From assembly GCA_023411555.1 (NCBI GenBank), contig JAEYOQ010000059.1, positions 62,001-126,000 on the forward strand: a stretch of 64,000 nt of DNA. The letters run 5' to 3'. Of this stretch, positions 8,379 to 16,999 are shown in pieces. The notes beneath the pieces are model-generated. The model ran no database searches. It saw nothing but the letters and a program-made list of their open reading frames with translations, and had not been told where the DNA came from. A program made the translations under genes and the position numbers. The first letter of the stretch is position 1. Every line of letters begins with the position of its first letter. Source of the stretch: Bacillota bacterium (lineage in GTDB: Bacteria; Bacillota; Clostridia; Lachnospirales; Lachnospiraceae).

Positions 8379-11300
8379 ATGAAGAGAAAGTTACTGAGTA
8401 TGTTTCTTGTGCTATGCATGGTATTTACTATGTTACCGGTTTCGGCAAGGGCACAAGAAGTACATACGACCAATGCTGCAAACGGAGAATTATCTGAGTT
8501 TACAGACACAGAAGAAACAGTAAATGAAGTACCAATTGGCTCATCCTTAGAGGAATTTGAGCAAGCTGAAGCATTGAATAATACTATGCAAACCACATTG
8601 ATGGTCGCACAGGAAACGCCGAGTTCAATCAGCGGCTCCGCAATAGCTTATGGAATCTGTGTAGGTGGCGTAGAGGTGACCAGTGAGAATTATGCTAATA
8701 TAACTGGAGAAGGCATTATTAATGGAACTGTCTCCTACGATCCAGACCTCAATACGCTTACTCTTGATAACGCATTTATAAATGGCGCACATTACGATGA
8801 TAGTAATGGAGATAACTACGGTATTTACGCTGACAACAGCCTGACACTTGTGAGGATAGGCGAAAACCTAATCACTACACCAACTCCTTCTGAAGGGGCA
8901 GACAGTGATGGAATATATGTCAAAGGCAATCTCGCCATCTCAGGTGGTGGTACTCTGATTGTTACTGCAGGCGCTGATGATAGTAGTTATGGTATACATG
9001 TTGAAGATGGTGACCTTACTGTTGAGGGCGGTAGTCTGGCTGCCACTAGTGTTGCCACAGGAACCTATACCGAAAGCTATGGAATTTGCGTTCATGATCG
9101 TAACATGACCCTTACAGACGATGCTCTTGTGATTGCTTATGGGGACGATGCAGCTTATGCAAGCTACGGGGTTTATCTGGGAGGTAGTGATGCCGTTCTA
9201 ACGATTGAAAGTGGTAGCAGCCTGCTAGCGAGTGGCGGTGATCCGGAGACCGGTGCTTCAACTGCAAATAACAGTTATGGTATATATGGCATTATTTCGG
9301 ATGGGGCCGAATCCCAACTGATTGTTAACGGCGGTAGTGTGAGTGCCATCGGCTGTTCAGCAGTCGAAGAGAGCTGTGGTATCCTCATTAGTAAAGTCAT
9401 TGTCAATGGCAGCGCTTATTTAGAGGCCTTTGGTGGTTCTATTACCGGTGATTCTGCCAGCGCAAGCGTCGGAATTCTCAGCGACGATATAGAAATTAAT
9501 GACGGTACTGTGGAAGTCGCTAGCGGTGAGGCTGAGATGTCTGTAGCGATGAGTTCGGTGCCAAGACTGGGCTCCCATGAATTCATAATCAACGCTGGAA
9601 CCAATGGAGCAGATGCTGCCCCTGTGACAGAATTAGTACTCGCACATGATATCTACAACTATAGATATATTATGATTGAGCCAGTTATCAGCTATGACGT
9701 CTGGGTAGGTGACGTGCGGGTAACTAATGCAAATCAGAATCGTATCGAATGTGAATGCATTACAGGAATTGTTACCTATGACCCTGATAGTGCCACCCTT
9801 ACTCTTAATGGCGCAAGCATCGCAGACACTGCGCATATTTATGATGGAAACAGCTATGGTATTTATGCCATTGGTGACTTGAATTTGGTAAGGATAGGTA
9901 GTAACAGCATTACGATACCAAGTCCTGCTGAGGATAAAGATGGTAGTGGGATTTATGTTACCGGCAATCTCACCATCTCTGGCGATGGTAGCCTGGTGGT
10001 TACTGGTGGACAGGTGACATCAGGAGTTCATGGTAGTAGCTACGGTATACACGTTGAAGAGGGTGACCTGACGATTGAGGGCGGAAGCTTGATTGCCACT
10101 GGTGCTGCTGCAGGCAGTTCTTCTGGCGCTAGCTATGGAATTTGCATTCACGACGGTAGCCTGACTATTATCGACGGGGCAAGTGTGGTCGCTAGTGCGG
10201 ACGATGCTGGTATGGTGAGCTGTGGAGTGACACTTGGCGGTAGCAACATCAAACTAACTGTGGAAAGGGGCAGCAGTTTGAGTGCGACTGGCGGTGGTTC
10301 AGAGGTTGATTATTCAACTGCTAATTTCAGCTTTGGCATACAGGCTGAAGGAGATTCAACCGAACTGATTAACAACGGCAGAGTGACTGCCATCGGACGT
10401 TCTGTGGTCAGAGAGAGCTGTGGTATTCATATTAAGAAAGTTATCGTAGGTAGTAATGCCACTTTGGAAGCATTAGGTAGCTTTGCGGCCGATGTTAGTC
10501 ACGGCATTGACAGCAGCCACATCGAAATCAATGGGGGTATGTTGGAAGTCGCTAGTAGTGAGGCCAGATTATCTCAAGCTATAAGTACAGCTCCCACCTT
10601 TGGTAGCGGCTATACCTATACCATCTACGCCGGAAATAACGGTGGTGATGCAACCTATCTAACAAATGCAGAGCTCTCAAGGGGAATCAGCAGCTACAGA
10701 TATATTGAGATAACTTCCCAAATACAAAGTGGTGGAGATACTGGTAGCGGTGGAGATACTGGTAGCGGTGGTGGATCTGGTAGCGGTGGTTCCTATACAC
10801 CGACTCCGACTCCAAATACCAAACCCAACGGACCAGCTACCGCTACCGGAGTAACAGAAACCAAGGCAACGGTCGATAGCAGCGGAAATGCCAGCGTCCA
10901 GATTACTGAAAAAGATATTACGGATGCCATCGCTAGTGCAAAGGCAGAGGCTGAGAAAAACGGTGGTAATATAGATGAAATAAAGGTAGTTATCAACGTA
11001 TCAACGGGAGGTTCGGTTGCATCCGATTTCACTGTAAATCTACCCAAAGCAGCTCAACAGCAGTTAATTAGCAATGGAATTGCAGGAATTGAACTGGTAT
11101 TTGATACCAATATAACCTTAGGGATTAATCAATTAGCTTTGGAGGAAATCAATAAACAGGCTAAGGCAGATGTTCAGATTACTATAGACAAAGCAGATAG
11201 CTCCAAGCTAAGCAAAGAGGCTCAAACAGTTATTGGTGGCCGTCCGGTTTATGATTTTGGAGTGAGCTATCAAAATGGAAGCAAAAATATAACGAACTTT

Positions 11301-12245
11301 GGTAATGGTACGATTTATGTAGGTATTCCTTATAGCCCTGCAGAAGATGAGGCAGTAGGCTACCTACATATGGTTTATATCGATGGGCAAGGAGAGACCA
11401 GCCGTGTGGAGGCATCTACTTATGATTCCAGCAGTGCTTGCTTAATCTTTGCAGTCAATCATTTCTCTCTTTATGGAGTAGGTTATACGGTTCCTGGTAC
11501 AGAGTTTACTGATATCAGTACTCATTGGGCAAAGGATAGTATTGATTATGTAGTGGGTAGAGGGCTAATCTCCGGAAAAATGAAGGACTCTTTTTCGCCA
11601 AATCTTGCTTTAACACGCGAAGTACTGGTAACAGCACTTGGTAAACTGGCAGGCATAGATACGAAGGAGTATACGACGAAGACCTTTAAGGATGTAAAGG
11701 CCAAGAGTGCAGCCCGTCCTTATATCGAATGGGCATACAGCATGGGTATTATTCCGGGAATCAGTAGTAGCCAGTTTGAGCCTAACCACGGCATCACTCG
11801 CGAAGAAATCGCTTTAATAATAGAAAATTATGCTAAGGCGATGAACTATAAGCTACCTGCTAACCGTAGTGCAATCGAATTTGCGGATGCATCCAGTATT
11901 GGCAGCAGCTACGCAGATGCAGTAAAATCCATGCAGCAAGCAGGCGTCATGATGGGTGAAGCAAACAACAAATTCAATCCGAAGGCCGTTGTCACCCGTG
12001 CAGAGATCTGTGCCATGATCCATCGTCTTGTTAAGCTGACGATTAACCCTACAGCGGCTCAGGGCTGGGCACAAAACGATGATGGACAAACCCTTTATTA
12101 TGACACCAATGGCAATATGGTGGCTGGTAAATGGATCCAAATCGATAGCAAGTGGTATTACTTTAACGCTGACGGTATTCTAGCTAGAAGCACTAAGATT
12201 GATGAGTTCGAGGTAGATGAAAAGGGCGTAAGGATCATCAAATAA
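8379..12245 (+). CDS. large cell-surface protein with two beta-helix-like modules, SLH domains and a cell-wall-binding repeat
   Basis: This 1288-residue secreted protein carries a signal peptide (about 1-26, ending SARAQE). Two related modules of about 340 residues follow (near 87-430 and 437-777). Each opens with a YDPD-x-x-TLTLDNA-type segment, then strands such as YGIYVxGNLTISGxGSLVVT and YGIHVEDGDLTVEGGSL. They resemble right-handed beta-helix or carbohydrate-binding repeats. A Gly-Ser-Asp linker (784-805) and a Thr-Pro stretch lead to a conserved domain (about 835-1035). Three SLH domains (from 1041, DISTHWAKD) follow. A short choline/cell-wall-binding-type repeat closes the protein (from about 1227, GKWIQIDSKWYYFNADGIL). 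Having both anchor types is unusual. The C-terminal half is paralogous to that of the protein at 27546. It probably coats the cell surface; the ligand is unknown. Confidence 0.88.
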   Translation: MKRKLLSMFLVLCMVFTMLPVSARAQEVHTTNAANGELSEFTDTEETVNEVPIGSSLEEFEQAEALNNTMQTTLMVAQETPSSISGSAIAYGICVGGVEVTSENYANITGEGIINGTVSYDPDLNTLTLDNAFINGAHYDDSNGDNYGIYADNSLTLVRIGENLITTPTPSEGADSDGIYVKGNLAISGGGTLIVTAGADDSSYGIHVEDGDLTVEGGSLAATSVATGTYTESYGICVHDRNMTLTDDALVIAYGDDAAYASYGVYLGGSDAVLTIESGSSLLASGGDPETGASTANNSYGIYGIISDGAESQLIVNGGSVSAIGCSAVEESCGILISKVIVNGSAYLEAFGGSITGDSASASVGILSDDIEINDGTVEVASGEAEMSVAMSSVPRLGSHEFIINAGTNGADAAPVTELVLAHDIYNYRYIMIEPVISYDVWVGDVRVTNANQNRIECECITGIVTYDPDSATLTLNGASIADTAHIYDGNSYGIYAIGDLNLVRIGSNSITIPSPAEDKDGSGIYVTGNLTISGDGSLVVTGGQVTSGVHGSSYGIHVEEGDLTIEGGSLIATGAAAGSSSGASYGICIHDGSLTIIDGASVVASADDAGMVSCGVTLGGSNIKLTVERGSSLSATGGGSEVDYSTANFSFGIQAEGDSTELINNGRVTAIGRSVVRESCGIHIKKVIVGSNATLEALGSFAADVSHGIDSSHIEINGGMLEVASSEARLSQAISTAPTFGSGYTYTIYAGNNGGDATYLTNAELSRGISSYRYIEITSQIQSGGDTGSGGDTGSGGGSGSGGSYTPTPTPNTKPNGPATATGVTETKATVDSSGNASVQITEKDITDAIASAKAEAEKNGGNIDEIKVVINVSTGGSVASDFTVNLPKAAQQQLISNGIAGIELVFDTNITLGINQLALEEINKQAKADVQITIDKADSSKLSKEAQTVIGGRPVYDFGVSYQNGSKNITNFGNGTIYVGIPYSPAEDEAVGYLHMVYIDGQGETSRVEASTYDSSSACLIFAVNHFSLYGVGYTVPGTEFTDISTHWAKDSIDYVVGRGLISGKMKDSFSPNLALTREVLVTALGKLAGIDTKEYTTKTFKDVKAKSAARPYIEWAYSMGIIPGISSSQFEPNHGITREEIALIIENYAKAMNYKLPANRSAIEFADASSIGSSYADAVKSMQQAGVMMGEANNKFNPKAVVTRAEICAMIHRLVKLTINPTAAQGWAQNDDGQTLYYDTNGNMVAGKWIQIDSKWYYFNADGILARSTKIDEFEVDEKGVRIIK

Positions 12246-12290
12246 TAGAATATAGCAGGGTAAACCGATGAGAATCGGGACCTTAAAGTC

Positions 12291-12328
12291 ACAGGGTCTA
12301 CCCTCTTCAAGCAGAGGGTAGACCCTGT
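12291..12328. terminator. strong hairpin between the SLH protein and the peptide locus
   Basis: The perfect 15-bp arms ACAGGGTCTACCCTC / GAGGGTAGACCCTGT have an 8-base loop. No T-run follows, so it may terminate weakly or protect an mRNA end. Confidence 0.6.
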
Positions 12329-12381
12329 CCTTGAATAATTGATTTAATAGTATAATAATAAAAATTTTGGAGGAAATGAAG

Positions 12382-12681
12382 ATGACAATTAACAAGACTT
12401 TAAATACGACGGAATTGACCATAGCACTGGTAGGACGTCTGGATACCACTACAGCACCTCAGCTGGAGGCGGAGCTAAAGGCCTCACTGGATGGTGTGGA
12501 TTCCCTCATTATGGATTTTGCCGAGCTTGATTACATATCGTCTGCCGGTCTGCGCGTACTCCTCTCTGCCCAGAAGGTAATGATCAAGCAGGGGACGATG
12601 GTAGTTCGACATGTGAATGAAACCATTCTTGAGGTGTTTGAGGTGACAGGATTTATGGATGTCCTCACCGTTGAAGCATGA
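12382..12681 (+). CDS. STAS-domain protein, anti-sigma factor antagonist type
   Basis: This 99-residue single-domain protein is of the SpoIIAA/RsbV type. In this family the dephosphorylated form binds an RsbW-like kinase and frees its partner, and phosphorylation of a conserved serine switches it off. The key stretch is LIMDFAELDYISSAGLRVLL, with the phosphorylatable serine in the ISSAGL turn. Start at the ATG of MTINKTLN, seven bases after GGAGGA; an upstream in-frame TTG overlaps the ribosome site and is unlikely. The next gene overlaps by four bases. Partner candidates in the same locus are the RsbW-like tails of the MATE protein (12678), the phosphatase (14490) and the ABC ATPase (25118). 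Confidence 0.88.
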   Translation: MTINKTLNTTELTIALVGRLDTTTAPQLEAELKASLDGVDSLIMDFAELDYISSAGLRVLLSAQKVMIKQGTMVVRHVNETILEVFEVTGFMDVLTVEA

Positions 12682-14429
12682 GGGCGACCCGTTCAGTCAC
12701 CACTGTAGGACAGGAACGGATCTTTGTAGATAAAGCTTTTCGACGCTTTTTCATTCCGTCTCTCCTGTCTAACCTGAGCCTGGCTCTGGGCGGAATGGTA
12801 GACTGTCTGGTTGTCGGATCAAAGCTGGGGTTAGAGGGCCTGTCCGCAATCTCCCTCGGCATACCGGTCTATCTGTTTTATAACCTTCTAAGTTATGGAT
12901 TTTCTATAGGTGGTTCCATTCACTATGCCTCCCTTATGGGGGCTGGAAAGCCGAAAGAAGCGAATCGAATGTTTGGTACTGTACTCCGCTTTCTAATTAT
13001 CACCTATCTTGTAACTACGGTATTGGGAATTACCTTTCTACCACAGCTTTTAAGAGTCCTGGGGGCCAGTCCCGATTATCCAGGTGTGTATGCCATCGCA
13101 GAGCGGTATGTACGGGCACAGCTTATCTGTGTTCCAATCCTGTTTTGTCAGGGACCCTTTTACTATTTTGTCCATGCGGATGGGGCACCAAGACGTGCGG
13201 CTGTAGCTTTGACCATATCCAACGCAGTAGATATCGTGCTCAATTATGTCTTTGTGATTCGTCTGGGTATGGGGGCCGAAGGCTCAGTATGGTCTACGGC
13301 AATCGGTGCGGTGTTCTGTCTTACTATCTGCGGAAAACATATCCTCGGAAAGCAGGGATTGTTGCGGTTTTGCTGGCCACCGGCTAATCCTCAAGGGCTC
13401 ATAAGCTGTATTCGAACCGGTTTTGCCTCGGCAATACAACATATTTATCAATTTGTCACGGTGCTCTGCGCCAACACTTTGCTACTTTCCATCGGCGGGC
13501 CGGTGGGTGTGGCAGTTTTTGATGTAGTGTATAATCTTTCCCTGGTTTTTACTGCGGTTGCAGATGGTACAGGAATGACACTACAACCCATGATAAGTAC
13601 TTACCAAGCAGAACGGGATACCCCTGCTGTTAAGCGCACGGTCCAGTTAGCGCTGAGATATGGTTCTTTAATGGCACTGTTTGTGATCCTGGGTATTGGC
13701 TTCGGAGCTGGTCCACTTTGCACGCTGTTCGGACTTTCGGGCAAGGCAAAAGAAATCGGCATGGTGGCATTGTGGATCTATTGTATCAGCATCCTGCCCT
13801 CTCTATGGAATCAGATTGCAATTTACTACCAGCAGACAACGGGACGAGAACGCAGTGCCTTTGTGATTCAGACACTACGTCTATTCATATGCTTTCTGAT
13901 ACCGATGTTTGCTCTTGCCGCCTTCGGTCTGAATGCTTTTTGGTGGGTGTTTCCGCTTTCTGAGATGAGTACCTTTAGTTATACCCTGATTAGTATTAAA
14001 ATGCATAAAAAATCTAATCAGCTAGCGGATGAAACGAAAGCGGCCACGTTTCGCAGTTTCTCAACCTACATTCAAAATGCTGAATTGTTGGGAGACACAG
14101 TGGAGGAGCTATTAGAGACCTGTGAGGCATGGGGGTGTACAAGCCAGCAAAGCTATTATGCTACCTTGGTTGTAGAAGAGGTATGTGCAGCTATTTTGGA
14201 GGATGCAAAAAACAATCATCACAAGGACGTCTTAATCAAGCTGACCATATCGGCGGATCAGGACGGCTTTACCTTGCAATTGAGAGATAATTCCTATGAA
14301 TTTAATCCCTTTTCCGCTAAGGAAGGCGACGGCCCGAATGCGCTGGGAATGATGATTGTCAGAAAGAAGGCAAAGGAATTCTTCTATCGTCGTTATCAGG
14401 GCTTTAATACGTTAATCATCATCCTATAA
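12678..14429 (+). CDS. MATE-family transporter with a fused RsbW-like ATPase domain
   Basis: The protein has 583 residues. Residues about 15-450 are a complete MATE (multidrug and toxin extrusion) transporter with twelve hydrophobic segments. Typical sequence is FFIPSLLSNLSLALGGMVDCLVVG near the start and a TTGRERSAFVIQTLR loop. MATE proteins export organic cations or peptides using a sodium or proton gradient. Residues about 455-583 form an extra soluble domain resembling the HATPase of anti-sigma kinases. It has a helix with VVEEVCAAILEDA (N-box region), a LRDNSYEFNPF segment (like the G1-box DxGxxFdP) and GPNALGMMIVRKKA (like the G2 region). The fusion is uncommon. The start overlaps the STAS gene stop, so the two are translated together. 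Role in the locus (peptide or signal transport) is inferred. Confidence 0.85.
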   Translation: MRATRSVTTVGQERIFVDKAFRRFFIPSLLSNLSLALGGMVDCLVVGSKLGLEGLSAISLGIPVYLFYNLLSYGFSIGGSIHYASLMGAGKPKEANRMFGTVLRFLIITYLVTTVLGITFLPQLLRVLGASPDYPGVYAIAERYVRAQLICVPILFCQGPFYYFVHADGAPRRAAVALTISNAVDIVLNYVFVIRLGMGAEGSVWSTAIGAVFCLTICGKHILGKQGLLRFCWPPANPQGLISCIRTGFASAIQHIYQFVTVLCANTLLLSIGGPVGVAVFDVVYNLSLVFTAVADGTGMTLQPMISTYQAERDTPAVKRTVQLALRYGSLMALFVILGIGFGAGPLCTLFGLSGKAKEIGMVALWIYCISILPSLWNQIAIYYQQTTGRERSAFVIQTLRLFICFLIPMFALAAFGLNAFWWVFPLSEMSTFSYTLISIKMHKKSNQLADETKAATFRSFSTYIQNAELLGDTVEELLETCEAWGCTSQQSYYATLVVEEVCAAILEDAKNNHHKDVLIKLTISADQDGFTLQLRDNSYEFNPFSAKEGDGPNALGMMIVRKKAKEFFYRRYQGFNTLIIIL

Positions 14430-14489
14430 GTTTTAACCCTGAGCTTCTATTGAGCTTTGTATCAGGGATAAGGGAGGGAAAATCACCAT

Positions 14490-16502
14490 ATGAAATCAAA
14501 AAAGAATCTCCGGATCTCCTTAGGTTTTAAAACAGCAGTGGGCATTGTGTTCATAGCGGTTGTATTGAGTACGGTTGCAATTATCTTTGGATATCAGACC
14601 TATAAAAAGGCTTTGGAAGATCAGCTGATTCAGACGGCCTTCAATCTGGCGCAAACAATCGCCGCTGAGGTGGATCCGGAATCCATTGATCGTTACCTAA
14701 AGAGTGGTCAGGAAGATGATGCCTACTGGGAAACGCGGGACCATATTATCAATATTCAGGAGAGCAACCATATCGTATATGCCGTAGTAACCAAACCTAC
14801 ACAGGAGGGCTTCTATTACATCTATGATACGGATCAGAGTGATGAGGCATTTGCTCTAGGCGATTTCCAGGAATTTTACCCTGGAGATTTTCTGGATAAT
14901 AAGCAGAATTTTCTTTCGGGCAATATTATCGAACCTATCATCACTGACTATGAGTTTGGATGGCTGATCTCCGCCCTGGTTCCCATCAAGGATGAGAGTG
15001 GTATTATGCATGGTTATGTGAACGTGGATCTCTCCATGACTGAGATCAAGGACATGGAACAGGATTTTCTTATTAAGCTGGCGGGAATTCTCATCAGCCT
15101 TACTTTGCTATTAGTCGTACTGTTGTTGACGGCTACCCGAAGGATACTGGTTACACCCATCAACCGATTGGCCTTAGCCACTGGTGACTTTGTACGGCGC
15201 CGGGAGCGTGAAGAGGGTGTGAATGGTATCCTGGAGCTTCCCGGTCTGGACACCAGGGATGAGTTGGGGCATCTTTATCGATCCATTCGAAAGATGGAAG
15301 CCGATATCTATGCTTATATTGAAGACCTTACCACGGTCACTGCGGAAAAGGAACGTATCGGTGCAGAGCTGGACGTAGCCAAGCACATTCAAGCCAGTAT
15401 GCTCCCATGTATCTTCCCGGCCTTTCCTGATCGGACGGAGCTGGATATTTATGCCACCATGACTCCAGCCAAGGAGGTGGGAGGCGACTTCTACGATTTC
15501 TTCTTTGTAGATGAAGATAAGCTTGCTTTAGTTATGGCCGATGTATCCGGTAAGGGTGTACCGGCGGCTCTCTTTATGGTGATTGCCAAGACACTGCTTA
15601 AGAATGTTACGCAAACCGGTCTTTCCCCGAAAACCGTGCTGGAAAAGGTCAATAATGAGCTCTGTGTCAATAATGAAGCGGAGATGTTCGTCACAGTCTG
15701 GCTGGGGATTTTAGAGATCTCCACCGGTAGGCTTACCTGTGCCAATGCTGGGCATGAATACCCGGTAATTAGGAGAGCAATGGGTGACTATGAGCTGATA
15801 AAAGACAAGCACGGTTTTGTGCTGGCTGGAATGGAAGGCTCCCGGTATAAGGAATATGAGCTTCAGCTAGAACCAGGGGACAGACTATTCCTATACACGG
15901 ATGGTGTGGCCGAAGCCACCAATATTCACAATGAGCTTTATGGCACCAATAGGATGCTGGTAACCCTAAATCGCAACAAGGACGAAAGCTGTGAGGTCCT
16001 ACTGCGTTGCCTGAAAGACGATATTGACGCCTTTGTAGGCGAGGCACCTCAGTTTGATGATATCACAATGCTGAGTCTGGAATTGATCTCCAAAAAGGAG
16101 CCTACTATGAGAAAGCTGGAAGTATCCCCTACGATGGAGTCCATGGACCAGGTAACTGCCTTTGTGGAGCAGGAGCTGGAGGCAGCAGAGATTCCAAGGA
16201 AGGTAATTACCCAAATGAATATTGCGGTGGATGAAATCTTCTCTAATATTGCGAGGTACTCAGGGGCCAGCGAAACCATCGTGTACATAGGAATTGAAGA
16301 TGGAAGCATCCTACTACGATTTGCAGACAATGGCAGCCCCTATGACCCCACGAAGAGAGAGGATCCGGATACCAATCTTTCTGCCGAGGAACGAGACATC
16401 GGCGGACTGGGCTTTTATATAGTGAAGAAGTCCATGGACACTGTGGAATATGAATATCAGGATGGCTTTAATATTTTATCACTGTCCAAGAGATATAAAT
16501 AG
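14490..16502 (+). CDS. membrane sensor SpoIIE/RsbU-type serine phosphatase with C-terminal RsbW-like domain
   Basis: The protein has 670 residues. A first membrane segment (about 13-37), an extracellular sensor region (40-190) and a second membrane segment (about 193-215) lead to a HAMP-like linker. A PP2C SpoIIE-type phosphatase spans about 285-530, with AKHIQASMLP, AKEVGGDFYDFF, VMADVSGKGVPAALFM (metal-binding aspartates), NAGHEYP and LYTDGVAEA. The last about 130 residues are an RsbW-type ATPase fold (QMNIAVDEIFSNIARYS N-box; LRFADNGSPYDP G1-like; GGLGFYIVKKSMD G2-like). Such a protein can both dephosphorylate the STAS protein and, if the kinase domain is active, rephosphorylate it. An external signal would set the balance. 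Transcribed with the STAS-MATE pair. Confidence 0.9.
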   Translation: MKSKKNLRISLGFKTAVGIVFIAVVLSTVAIIFGYQTYKKALEDQLIQTAFNLAQTIAAEVDPESIDRYLKSGQEDDAYWETRDHIINIQESNHIVYAVVTKPTQEGFYYIYDTDQSDEAFALGDFQEFYPGDFLDNKQNFLSGNIIEPIITDYEFGWLISALVPIKDESGIMHGYVNVDLSMTEIKDMEQDFLIKLAGILISLTLLLVVLLLTATRRILVTPINRLALATGDFVRRREREEGVNGILELPGLDTRDELGHLYRSIRKMEADIYAYIEDLTTVTAEKERIGAELDVAKHIQASMLPCIFPAFPDRTELDIYATMTPAKEVGGDFYDFFFVDEDKLALVMADVSGKGVPAALFMVIAKTLLKNVTQTGLSPKTVLEKVNNELCVNNEAEMFVTVWLGILEISTGRLTCANAGHEYPVIRRAMGDYELIKDKHGFVLAGMEGSRYKEYELQLEPGDRLFLYTDGVAEATNIHNELYGTNRMLVTLNRNKDESCEVLLRCLKDDIDAFVGEAPQFDDITMLSLELISKKEPTMRKLEVSPTMESMDQVTAFVEQELEAAEIPRKVITQMNIAVDEIFSNIARYSGASETIVYIGIEDGSILLRFADNGSPYDPTKREDPDTNLSAEERDIGGLGFYIVKKSMDTVEYEYQDGFNILSLSKRYK

Positions 16503-16514
16503 AAGGAGACGAAC

Positions 16515-16991
16515 ATGAGTCATAATACTATTTTTCGCAAAGCAAGTCTGGACCGAGTGTCCTCCCCCGAGCAGCTGAATGACTATATAAAGGTTTCCCA
16601 TCCCAGCGTGTGGTTGGTTTTGGGAGCGGTGATTGTAATGTTAATCGGTATTTGCTTTTGGGGGGTATTTGGTACACTCACGACTACCCGTGAAGCATTG
16701 GTTCTGGTGCAGGACGGCAAGTCCATCTGCTATGCTTCACCTGAGGTGGCGAACAGCCTGACTCCGGATATGGAGGTACGTATCGGAGACAGCGTAGGAA
16801 AGATTGTTGATATTGCTTCTACACCGATTGAAATTACTGTTGACTTCGACCCATATGCACTTTATTTGAGCGGTATAAAAGCGGGAGATTGGGTGGTTCC
16901 GGTGATGGTAGATATTTCATCACAGGACGGCGCATATATGGCTAAGATTATTCTTGAAACCATCTCACCCATTTCCTTTGTACTGAATTGA
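16515..16991 (+). CDS. NHLM-type secretion accessory protein (short HlyD-like)
   Basis: This 158-residue membrane-anchored protein precedes two peptide ABC exporters. It has a cytoplasmic N-terminus with IFRKASLDRVSSPEQLNDYIKV, a pattern seen at the start of NHLM bacteriocin secretion proteins. One membrane segment (about 34-58) and a small beta domain (about 65-158) follow. Full-size members also have a long coiled-coil hairpin and a lipoyl-like domain; those are missing, so this is a minimal version. There is no stop or frameshift trace, so the short form appears genuine. The ribosome site is AGAAGGAGACG. The next gene starts within 10 bases. It probably links the exporters to the extracellular face. 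Confidence 0.75.
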   Translation: MSHNTIFRKASLDRVSSPEQLNDYIKVSHPSVWLVLGAVIVMLIGICFWGVFGTLTTTREALVLVQDGKSICYASPEVANSLTPDMEVRIGDSVGKIVDIASTPIEITVDFDPYALYLSGIKAGDWVVPVMVDISSQDGAYMAKIILETISPISFVLN

Positions 16992-16999
16992 GGTGGCAC

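Noticed and set aside
8379..12245. Autotransporter or adhesin of Gram-negative type because of the beta-helix modules
   Set aside because: SLH domains and a cell-wall-binding repeat place it on a Gram-positive surface, and no beta-barrel is present.
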